Source: RYN-433 sp036558265
Lineage (GTDB): Bacteria > Planctomycetota > Phycisphaerae > Tepidisphaerales > Tepidisphaeraceae
Reading direction: 5' to 3'
DNA length: 22,514 bases
Assembly (NCBI GenBank): GCA_036558265.1
Contig: DATBFY010000092.1
Span: 1-22,514, forward strand
Positions 16,632 to 22,514 of the stretch are shown here, piece by piece; position 1 is the stretch's first letter; the number at the start of each line of letters is the position of its first letter. A model generated the notes under the pieces. It searched no databases. It saw only the letters and a list, made by a program, of their open reading frames with translations, and was not told the DNA's origin. Made by a program: the position numbers and the translations under genes.

Positions 16632-18428
16632 ATGGCCAGCCATGACGATGTCACAGCGGCGGCGGCGGCGGTGACCGACTACGCCAACCCCCAGGATCAA
16701 CCAGCCGCCCGCGCCCGCGTCTGGCCGGCCGCCGCCCTCGTGCTGGCGTTCTGGGCCGTCTTCATCGGCCTGCGCATCGGCGGCGTGCCGATGTTCCGCC
16801 AGTTTCTCGGCCAGGTCGGCGCCCTCTTGATCCTGCTCCTCTCCTTCACGATCTGGTGGGCGGTCGATGCGCGCGGCCGCCGCGGCGAACGCCTGATCGC
16901 CATCCTCGCCCTGGTCGGCGGGGCGATCCTCGCCATTCTCCTCGCCTCCAAGACCTTCCAGGGCCCCCAGTTGCTCATGTCCGCACTCCCCTGGGTCTTC
17001 ACCGCCTGGGCGCTCTGGGCCATTCTCGCGCGGCGGGCGGACCCGAAGCTGAGGCGGCGCGGGCTGGTCGTCGCGATCCTCCTCGCCTGGTGCCCCTTCC
17101 TCCTCCTGCGCACCGAGGGTCTCCGGGGCGACGGCGGCGCGGAGTTCCGCTGGCGCTGGAGCCCGACCGCCGAGGATCGCTACCTCGCCCAGTTGCACAA
17201 CCTCACCGCCTCAGGGACAAGGCCCGCGACTCAGATGGCGCCCGTCGTCGCCAGCCAAGGCGACTGGCCCGCCTTCCGGGGTCCCGACCGCGACGGCGTC
17301 GTCCGCGGTGTCCGCATCGCCACCGACTGGGCCGCCAACCCGCCAAAGCTCTGCTGGAAGGAGCCCGTCGGCCCCGGGTGGTCGTCGATGAGCGTCGTCG
17401 GCGGGCGCGTCTTCACCCAGGAGCAGCGCGACCAGTCCGAGGCCGTCGTCTGCCGCGACGCCGACACCGGCCGCGAGCTCTGGGCCCACACCGACGCCGG
17501 CCGGTTCTGGGATAGCCTGTCGGGCGCCGGCCCGCGCGCCACGCCCACCTTCGCCGACGGCCGCCTCTATACGCTCGGCGCAACCGGCCTGCTCAACTGC
17601 CTCGACCCTGCCTCCGGCGCCAGGATCTGGAGCCGCGACATCGCCGCCGACTCGGGCGCCAAAATGCCCATCTGGGGCTTCGCCTCCTCGCCGCTGGTCA
17701 CCCACGGCCTGGTCATCGTCTTCGCCGGCGGCGAGGGAAAGGGACTGCTCGCCTACAACGCCCGGACCGGCCAGCCCGCCTGGACCGCCCCCGCCGGCAA
17801 GCACTGCTATTCCTCCGCGCAGCTCGCCGTGCTCGGCGGCGAGGAACAGGTCCTCTTCTGGGACGACCGTGGCCTCCTGGCCGTCGATCCCGCCACCGGC
17901 AAGCCGCGCTGGGAACTGGCCATCTCCGGCGCCTCCGCCATGCCGCGCAGCGTCCAGCCGCACGTGATCGCCGGCACCCGCGTCGCCGTCGCCTCCGACG
18001 TCGAGACCACCGTCGTCGAACCCCACCGCCAGGGCGACCAGTGGACGTCGGCCGACCGCCCCTGGACCAGCAGCGCCTTCCGCCCCTCCTTCAACGATTT
18101 CGTGCTCCACGACGGGGCCTTCCTCTACGGCCTGGACGGCGGCAACCTCGTCTGCATCGACGCCAACGACGGCCATCGCCGCTGGCGCAAGGGCCGCTAC
18201 GGCGCCGGCCAGCTCCTCCTCCTGGCGGACCAGTCCCTGCTCCTGGTCCTGTGCGAGTCCGGCGACCTCGCCCTGGTCGCCGCCAAACCCGACGCCCACC
18301 ACGAGCTCGCCCGTATCCCCGACGCGATCACCGGCAAGACCTGGAACCACCCCGCGATCGCCCAGGGACGCCTCTACATCCGCAACGGACAGGAAATGGC
18401 CTGCTTCGCGCTACCCCTCGCGCGGTGA
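16632..18428 (+). CDS. Membrane-anchored PQQ-type beta-propeller protein
   Basis: A 598-residue protein. CGGAG (16621-16625) precedes the ATG by six bases. The N-terminal 165 residues contain five hydrophobic helices at about 31-49, 57-78, 87-105, 113-133 and 143-160, separated by short Arg-rich loops. From about residue 212 (WPAFRGPDRDGV) it is a PQQ-like (BamB/quinoprotein-type) eight-bladed propeller, with blade motifs such as GGRVFTQEQ, CRDADTGRELW, DGRLYTLGATGLLNCLDPASGARIW, AYNARTGQPAW and AVDPATGKPRW. The W-P-x-F-R-G-P opening is widespread in planctomycete PQQ-like proteins. No cofactor or catalytic residue can be assigned; a binding or scaffold role at the membrane is the usual interpretation. 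Five helices put the propeller on the opposite side from the N-terminus, most likely the periplasm if the N-terminus is cytoplasmic. It converges on the HEAT-repeat genes. Confidence 0.85.
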   Translation: MASHDDVTAAAAAVTDYANPQDQPAARARVWPAAALVLAFWAVFIGLRIGGVPMFRQFLGQVGALLILLLSFTIWWAVDARGRRGERLIAILALVGGAILAILLASKTFQGPQLLMSALPWVFTAWALWAILARRADPKLRRRGLVVAILLAWCPFLLLRTEGLRGDGGAEFRWRWSPTAEDRYLAQLHNLTASGTRPATQMAPVVASQGDWPAFRGPDRDGVVRGVRIATDWAANPPKLCWKEPVGPGWSSMSVVGGRVFTQEQRDQSEAVVCRDADTGRELWAHTDAGRFWDSLSGAGPRATPTFADGRLYTLGATGLLNCLDPASGARIWSRDIAADSGAKMPIWGFASSPLVTHGLVIVFAGGEGKGLLAYNARTGQPAWTAPAGKHCYSSAQLAVLGGEEQVLFWDDRGLLAVDPATGKPRWELAISGASAMPRSVQPHVIAGTRVAVASDVETTVVEPHRQGDQWTSADRPWTSSAFRPSFNDFVLHDGAFLYGLDGGNLVCIDANDGHRRWRKGRYGAGQLLLLADQSLLLVLCESGDLALVAAKPDAHHELARIPDAITGKTWNHPAIAQGRLYIRNGQEMACFALPLAR

Positions 18429-18457
18429 GGGCCACGGCGCAAGTGGCATCGCGAGCA

Positions 18458-18475
18458 GGATCGACCGAACGATCC
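18458..18475. terminator. Hairpin between convergent genes
   Basis: GGATCG (18458-18463), a six-base loop and CGATCC (18470-18475) form a short stem in the 56-base gap between the propeller gene (+) and the second HEAT gene (-). There is no T-run on either side, so a terminator role is only suggested by location. Confidence 0.35.
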
Positions 18476-18484
18476 GGAATCGTG

Positions 18485-19693
18485 TTAGGGTCGCTCCTTC
18501 GCCCCGTTGCGGACTTCACGTAGCGCCGCTCTGGCATACGCCCGCCTTGCCGGGTCGCCCTCGCTGGCCGCCAGCGTCCGCAGGATGGTGATCGCGTCGG
18601 CCGATTCGAAATACGCCCGTTCGATCCCGATCAACAGGCCTTCGCGGCTCGCCAGATCGCGCGCGTCCACAGCGCGGATCAACGCCTCGGTGAGTTCCGG
18701 CGGCGCCACGTCGAGCGACTCCAGCCGCCGCGCCGCCGCAGAGCGCGTCATCGGGTCGGGCGCGCGCAGATCGGCAAGGACATCCGCCATCGTGGCCATC
18801 GCGCGGGCCTCGGGCGTGCCCAGGGCGTTGGCAACGTCCGCGCGAACCCGGGCGTCGCGCTCCCGCCATAATTGGGAGATCACCGCCATCGACCCGGGCG
18901 CGTACCACGGCACCACCCGGATTACCGCCATCGCCGCCGTTCGCGGAGCGACGACCGGCTCGAACATCGCCGGCGCCGCCCCCGCCGCCGCGCCCCGTCC
19001 GAACCGCCGCATCGCAACCGGCTGACCGTACGTCTTCGGCACCCACGCCGGTCTCACCGGCTCCCGCGCCGCCAGCCCCTCGGCACGTCCCAGCCGATCG
19101 ATCGCCAACGTGACCGACTTGCGGCTCGCGTCATCGATCGCCCGGGTTCGCACCGTTTTCTCAAGCAGATCCGCCAGACGCGCGCGCACGAACGGGCTGG
19201 CGCGCGACAGCGCCTCGTCCCGCCACGGAAGCCGCGCAATCCCCCGGATCGCCACGCGGCGCAGGTCCTCGTTCTCGCTCGCCAGGAGCAGTTCCAGCGC
19301 CGGCGCGGCCTCCCACCCCAGCACGCCGTCGAGGAAGTCGTCCGAGAATCGATCCAGCCCCGCCCCGCTCAGCGCCGCCCCGCCGTGCAACGCATCCCAC
19401 TCCCCCGCCGTGAGCACGCGCGACAGCGCCCGCTCAGCCGCCTCCCGCACGCCCGGCTGGTCGTACCGCGTCTGCCGCATCAGCGCCACGATGGCCCCGC
19501 GCCCCGCCTGCCCCCGCTCCGCCAGCCGATTGCAGGCCTCGCTCTTCTCGCCCGACGCCGCATAGGGGTCGAAGAGGTAGTACGCATCCCGGTAAACGTC
19601 CACGTCCGATGACCCGGGCGGCTCGGCGGCACATAAGAGACCGGACAGCACGCAGGTGACCCCGACCGACAACACGACCGCAAACCGCCTCAT
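18485..19693 (-). CDS. Exported HEAT-repeat protein, downstream paralogue of a tandem pair
   Basis: A 402-residue protein with a signal peptide (RRFAVVLSVGVTCVLSGLLCAA-EP, cleavage near residue 23). The rest is alpha-helical HEAT-like repeats, e.g. LLLASENEDLRRVAIRGIAR, ISQLWRERDARVRADVANAL, VLADLRAPDPMTRSAAARRL, ALIRAVDARDLASREGLLIG and LRTLAASEGDPARRAYARAA. Such arrays bind partners; no catalytic motif is present. Its last 66 residues match those of the upstream gene at 40 of 66 positions (ungapped, my count), so the two arose by duplication. Its ATG overlaps the upstream stop by four bases (ATGA), and the ribosome site AAGGAG (19699-19704) lies inside the upstream coding sequence, indicating translational coupling. 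Confidence 0.82.
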   Translation of the reverse strand: MRRFAVVLSVGVTCVLSGLLCAAEPPGSSDVDVYRDAYYLFDPYAASGEKSEACNRLAERGQAGRGAIVALMRQTRYDQPGVREAAERALSRVLTAGEWDALHGGAALSGAGLDRFSDDFLDGVLGWEAAPALELLLASENEDLRRVAIRGIARLPWRDEALSRASPFVRARLADLLEKTVRTRAIDDASRKSVTLAIDRLGRAEGLAAREPVRPAWVPKTYGQPVAMRRFGRGAAAGAAPAMFEPVVAPRTAAMAVIRVVPWYAPGSMAVISQLWRERDARVRADVANALGTPEARAMATMADVLADLRAPDPMTRSAAARRLESLDVAPPELTEALIRAVDARDLASREGLLIGIERAYFESADAITILRTLAASEGDPARRAYARAALREVRNGAKERP

Positions 19694-21207
19694 GGCCGCT
19701 CCTTCTTCAGACCTTCAACCTCGCGCAGCGCCGCCCGCGCACACGCCCGCCGCGCCGGGTCGGATTCCTTCGCCGCCAGTTCCTTCAGCACCTCCAACGC
19801 CGTCCGGCCCGATCCCAACGAGCCTTCGATGGCCAGGATCAGACCTTCCCGAACCGCCAAATCGCGGGCGCGGACCGCCCGCACCAGCGCCGCGCCGATC
19901 TCCGGCGCTTCAAGCCGCGCCTCCTGAAGCTGCAACGCCGCACGCCCCCGGCCCTCGGGCGTCTCGCCCTTCAGTTCGATCAGCAGTCCTCGCAACCGCG
20001 CGTGACGCTCGGCGTCAGCCGTGCCCAGCACCTCCGCGGCGAGCGTCCGCACACGCTCGTCGGGATCGTCCAGCCGCTTCCGCCAGGCCCCGGTGACGCC
20101 GTCGCCGCGCACGCTCGATTTCTGAAGGATTCGCGCGGCCTGCAATCGCACGTCGCCATCGGGATCGTTCAGCAGGCCGAGGATTAACCGCAACGGCGGG
20201 TCGCGGATCTCCGCCAGCAGCGGAACCGAGGCCCTGTTCGACTCTCGGATCCGGGCCGATACGGCCCGCACGACCGCCGCCTGCCCCGCCGGCGTCAACC
20301 GCCGCACGATCGCGGCGACTTGATCGTCCCGCCGGTCTCCCCACGACCGCCCGGATTCGTACGCGGCGATCAATTCCGATATCGCCATGGTCATGTAGAT
20401 CCCGCTCGGGCTCAGCTCGCACAACCCCTCAACCGCCTGCCATGCATCAAGTTGGAAGTCCCACCGGTACCTCAGCGAATCAACGAAAACCGGTCTGAAC
20501 TCCGGACGATCCCACACCAGCCGTCGGAGCCTCTTGATCAGCTTATCCGCTTGCAGCGGGTCGCGCTCCGCCGCCGCGATCAGCGCCCGCGCCAGTTGCA
20601 CCCGAGCCGCGTCATCCTCGATGTCACCGTGGTCGAGACGCCGCATCCCCATCTCGCCCGGCCGATCCATCCAATGAAGGACGATGTCCAATGCCAGTTT
20701 CCTGACGCGCGAGTCCTTGGCTTGCGTCATCTGTGCCAACCGCGGCGCATCATCCCAGCCCCCACGCGACTTCGCCCAGAGATGGGCCGTGAAGTAGAGG
20801 AGACTCCTGTCAGATTCCAGGCTCGCGTGCCGCTTCCGCGCCAGTTCCTCCAGCGCGGCCCGCTCGGTCTTCAAATCCTCATTCGCAAGCACCCCCCGCG
20901 CCGCATCGGACACCCGCCCATCGTTCGACCTGACCGCGCGCAGCAGCCCCGGCAGCGCGACCACAACCTGGTCGGCCGGCAACTCGCCAAGCGCCTCAAT
21001 GGCGCGGATCCGTTCTGCCGAACCAGCCTTTTCGTCCAGCAGCGCAACGACGCAATCCTCGATCGCGAGCGGCGCCTCCTCCGCCGCCCGTCGCCCCGCC
21101 TCCTGAGCGGAGTCGTGCTTCGCCGCCCCGGCCGGCGCGCACCCGATCAGCGCGCAGAGGAAGAGGGCACATGAACTCAGCCTCAGAATCGCCCGGCTGC
21201 GTCGCAT
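19690..21207 (-). CDS. HEAT-repeat lipoprotein, upstream paralogue of a tandem pair
   Basis: A 505-residue protein. The frame is open upstream to ATG 21504, but I start at 21207 because the signal sequence begins there: MRRSRAILRLSSCALFLCALIGC with lipobox LIGC and Cys23; the upstream extension is low-complexity and has no signal. The mature protein is a helical solenoid: CVVALLDEKAGSAERIRAIE, ALPGLLRAVRSNDGRVSDAA, LLNDPDGDVRLQAARILQKS, RLDDPDERVRTLAAEVLGTA and ALVRAVRARDLAVREGLILA are clear HEAT-like units. It is probably lipid-anchored in the envelope, acting as a binding scaffold. A possible -10 (TACAAT, minus strand 21249-21254) lies about 42 bases upstream but no -35 at standard spacing was found. 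The downstream gene is coupled. Confidence 0.82.
   Translation of the reverse strand: MRRSRAILRLSSCALFLCALIGCAPAGAAKHDSAQEAGRRAAEEAPLAIEDCVVALLDEKAGSAERIRAIEALGELPADQVVVALPGLLRAVRSNDGRVSDAARGVLANEDLKTERAALEELARKRHASLESDRSLLYFTAHLWAKSRGGWDDAPRLAQMTQAKDSRVRKLALDIVLHWMDRPGEMGMRRLDHGDIEDDAARVQLARALIAAAERDPLQADKLIKRLRRLVWDRPEFRPVFVDSLRYRWDFQLDAWQAVEGLCELSPSGIYMTMAISELIAAYESGRSWGDRRDDQVAAIVRRLTPAGQAAVVRAVSARIRESNRASVPLLAEIRDPPLRLILGLLNDPDGDVRLQAARILQKSSVRGDGVTGAWRKRLDDPDERVRTLAAEVLGTADAERHARLRGLLIELKGETPEGRGRAALQLQEARLEAPEIGAALVRAVRARDLAVREGLILAIEGSLGSGRTALEVLKELAAKESDPARRACARAALREVEGLKKERP
19699..19704 (-). promoter_or_regulatory. Shine-Dalgarno of the downstream HEAT gene, inside the upstream gene
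   Basis: AAGGAG on the minus strand ends five bases before the downstream ATG (19693). It is encoded by the Lys-Glu codons of the C-terminal KKERP of the upstream protein. The same AAGGAG codons recur at the very end of the downstream gene (18494-18499), where no following gene is evident. Confidence 0.85.
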
Positions 21208-21503
21208 AGCGCACCCCGTTGTCTGACCCAGGACGTGCGGCGCGCGCCATTGTACCCACCGCCCGCCGCCCCGCCATGCAACCCCCGCCCCGCGCGCCAA
21301 AACCGCAATTTTGTTGCGCGCCCATGACGCGCGCCGCGCCACCCCCTCCACGGAAACACCAAAAAATATTTCACCCCAAAACCCCAGCAAAAACCCACGA
21401 TTCGAAAGCTTGATGGCGCCCCGCGCGTCACCGCCGCGCACACCCGCGCCTTCTTGTAGGGATGGGCTCCGCTCACCCCGCCACGCTCCTTGACAACCAA
21501 ACA

Positions 21504-21519
21504 CCCCGGCAAGCCGGGG
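21504..21519. repeat. Perfect 7-bp GC hairpin
   Basis: CCCCGGC-AA-GCCGGGG is a perfect inverted repeat with a two-base centre, followed by CAGAGTTTT on the + strand. Terminator-like in form, but no + strand gene lies within 3 kb upstream. Confidence 0.6.
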
Positions 21520-21628
21520 CAGAGTTTTGGGAGCTACGCGACCAACACGCCGCCCCGGATCTGATCCCTAGAACGACAGATGCGCCACCCAGGGTCAAAG
21601 CAGATCACCCCGGCACATCCCGGGGCCG

Positions 21629-21668
21629 AAAACCGTCGTCCAAGGGGTCGCTTTGGGGCCGGTTTTTT
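21629..21668 (+). terminator. Terminator-like hairpin with T-run, no upstream gene
   Basis: AAAACCG (21629-21635) pairs with CGGTTTT (21660-21666), enclosing an inner stem CCAAGG/CTTTGG (21640-21645, 21651-21656), and six T's run 21663-21668. This is the best intrinsic-terminator form in the window, yet the nearest annotated + gene ended at 18428. It may end an unannotated RNA or be a stray element. Confidence 0.5.
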
Positions 21669-21809
21669 CACCCCGGATTCATCACAACCCCTTTGACCAA
21701 CTCCACTTCCGATTTCCACCCGCGCGCAACCGTTTTATTCCCGCAGTTCGCCAGTTCACGCTTCAGCGTGTCTTCAATTATCACACTCTAAACCTGAACT
21801 CCAACCCGA

Positions 21810-21839
21810 CTCCCCAATTCTCCCCAAAACTCCCCATCC
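21810..21839 (-). repeat. Three 10-base tandem units with G-quadruplex potential
   Basis: Units CTCCCCAATT, CTCCCCAAAA and CTCCCCATCC follow one another. With the flanking CCC runs at 21805-21807 and 21838-21840, the minus strand has five G-runs (3-4 G) with loops of 2, 6, 6 and 4 bases, which satisfies the usual G-quadruplex pattern. Confidence 0.65.
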
Positions 21840-21894
21840 CAGAAAAAAATCCCAATCAAACCGCCCCGCTTAGCACCCAACCCCCCAGAGCAAT

Positions 21895-21932
21895 CGAACC
21901 CAGATCTCCCCTCCGTGTCCTCCGTGGTAAAT
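21895..21932. repeat. Low-complexity repeat block A (CACGGAGGA type)
   Basis: After a CGAACCCAGA lead (21895-21904) come two 9-base units, CTCCGTGTC and CTCCGTGGT (21911-21928). On the minus strand this reads ACCACGGAGGACACGGAG, a form I recall as a common intergenic filler in planctomycete and related genomes (memory, not checked). Confidence 0.6.
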
Positions 21933-21983
21933 CCGACCTGCCGAAACCCGCCAACCTGCTCCACCCCGCGCGCCCGCGCAGAA

Positions 21984-22034
21984 CGAACCCAGACCTTCCC
22001 TCGATGCCTACGTGCCTCATGCCTTCGTGCCTTT
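21984..22034. repeat. Low-complexity repeat block B (GGCACGAAGGCAT type)
   Basis: It begins with the same CGAACCCAGA lead as block A (21984-21993) and continues with two 15-base units at 22004-22018 and 22019-22033, ATGCCTACGTGCCTC and ATGCCTTCGTGCCTT, differing at two positions. It ends about 70 bases before the start of the next gene. Confidence 0.65.
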
Positions 22035-22106
22035 CCTCCAATTTCCCTCAAGCCCCCACCCGCCACCGGTCCGATAACAACAGCGTCACACTTACAGGAG
22101 TCTGCT

Positions 22107-22514
22107 ATGGCCAATCTTTTCAAGCGTGCGGCGTCGGCGTTCGGGCGGTGGACCAAGTTCAGCCACCACGACGACCAGACCCTCAACCCGATCTCCCTCT
22201 CGCTCACTGAGCAACCGGCCGAAGCCGAAGCGGTCCCGGCCCCCATCCCCGCCGAGCCGATCGATGAGTTGATCGAGAAATCCGGCGTCGATCTCCCCCC
22301 GCTCGACGGCCCGGGCAACCCCTGGGAAGAGGTCATGGCTTTGGGCGACCCGCGGACGATCCCCGCCGCCTCCGATAGCGAGGCCGCCATCGCCACCGGC
22401 CAGTCCGACACCCCGACCAATCCCGCCGAAGAGACCGCGACCGCCATCGCCGCCCCCGATCAGCCGATCGAACTCCAACCCGTCGCTTCGACCGAAACCG
22501 AGTCGCCGGCGATC
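22107..22514 (+). CDS. Acidic, probably disordered protein, 3' partial
   Basis: An open frame of 136 codons runs off the end of the window without a stop. CAGGAG (22095-22100) six bases before ATG 22107 is a strong ribosome site. The N-terminus is basic and short (MANLFKRAASAFGRWTKF), not a signal peptide. After about residue 30 it becomes acidic and rich in Ala, Pro, Glu and Thr, with a conserved-looking stretch IDELIEKSGVDLPPLDG and NPWEEVMALGDPRTIP (residues about 51-84) that may be a short interaction motif. No domain is recognised. The missing C-terminal part may hold the functional domain. Confidence 0.75.
   Translation, partial: MANLFKRAASAFGRWTKFSHHDDQTLNPISLSLTEQPAEAEAVPAPIPAEPIDELIEKSGVDLPPLDGPGNPWEEVMALGDPRTIPAASDSEAAIATGQSDTPTNPAEETATAIAAPDQPIELQPVASTETESPAI

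Larger units (their letters stand above)
21208..22106. other. Repeat-rich non-coding region of about 900 bases
   Basis: This divergent gap between the HEAT lipoprotein (-) and the acidic-protein gene (+) has no supportable gene. Successive structures are: a bulged GCGCGC/CAAAA stem (21292-21321), C4A4C4 (21374-21385), a perfect 7-bp hairpin (21504-21519), a 6-bp hairpin (21608-21625), a terminator-like hairpin with a T-run (21629-21668), CACGCT-TC-AGCGTG (21757-21770), three 10-base CTCCCC units (21810-21839), and two related repeat blocks at 21895-21932 and 21984-22034. The + strand is C-rich and G-poor over most of it. Confidence 0.7.

Noticed and set aside
21208..21504. Upstream 99-codon extension of the HEAT lipoprotein
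   Set aside because: It would bury the lipobox signal peptide at residue 100 onward and is built of hairpin and G-tract sequence.
21653..22210. Plus-strand frame of 185 codons before the acidic-protein gene
   Set aside because: Starts inside the terminator-like hairpin, runs through the tandem repeats and overlaps the strong start at 22107 in another frame.
21788..22447. Minus-strand frame of 219 codons across the repeat region
   Set aside because: It translates the CACGGAGGA and GGCACGAAGG repeats into TTEDTE- and ARRHE-like peptides, a signature I associate with spurious predictions, and it overlaps the well-initiated + gene at 22107.
1..22514. CRISPR array, tRNA, rRNA, integrase, toxin-antitoxin or phage module
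   Set aside because: No regularly spaced direct repeats with unique spacers, no cloverleaf or rRNA motifs, and no recognisable mobile or defence genes were found on reading both strands.

Overview
The window is high-GC chromosomal DNA that looks like a planctomycete, most likely class Phycisphaerae (inference). The pointers are: a DUF4159 protein carrying a prenyltransferase-like toroid, a membrane-anchored PQQ-type propeller with a WPAFRGP entry motif, a giant repeat protein ending in a dockerin-like pair plus a PEP-CTERM sorting signal, secreted HEAT-repeat proteins, and low-complexity intergenic repeats. No rRNA, tRNA, CRISPR array, complete insertion sequence, integrase or phage gene was seen, so this reads as ordinary chromosome rather than an island.

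Layout. 1-7680: tail of a neutral zinc metallopeptidase (+), a GNAT acetyltransferase (-), a secreted protein with four PepSY-like repeats (+) followed by a perfect hairpin, a secreted TPR-like protein (+), a DUF4159/toroid protein and a lipoprotein (both -, possibly one unit read 6500 to 3382), and a Gfo/Idh/MocA oxidoreductase (+). 7794-9706: a GH51 alpha-L-arabinofuranosidase (-) and a small two-helix membrane protein (-). 10090-16429: a 1374-residue surface repeat protein (-) with its own candidate promoter, downstream of an exported prolyl oligopeptidase (-). 16632-18428: a five-helix membrane protein with a C-terminal PQQ-like propeller (+), preceded by an 18-bp dyad. 18485-21207: two tandem, overlapping, paralogous exported HEAT-repeat genes (-). 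21208-22106: about 900 bases of non-coding DNA packed with hairpins, G-tract repeats and short tandem repeats. 22107 to the end: the start of an acidic, probably disordered protein (+).

Working together. Most products are exported or membrane-bound (eight of the thirteen complete genes carry a signal peptide or lipobox, and two more are integral membrane proteins), so the window mainly encodes cell-envelope and surface functions. GH51 and the Gfo/Idh/MocA enzyme fit plant-polysaccharide or sugar use, but they are convergent and not one operon. The two HEAT genes are translationally coupled.

The most unusual signals are non-coding: a 74-base repeat present twice in convergent gene gaps, whose hairpin is preserved by a compensatory base-pair change; the repeat-rich 900-base region; and the Shine-Dalgarno sequence built into the conserved C-terminal codons of the HEAT paralogues.
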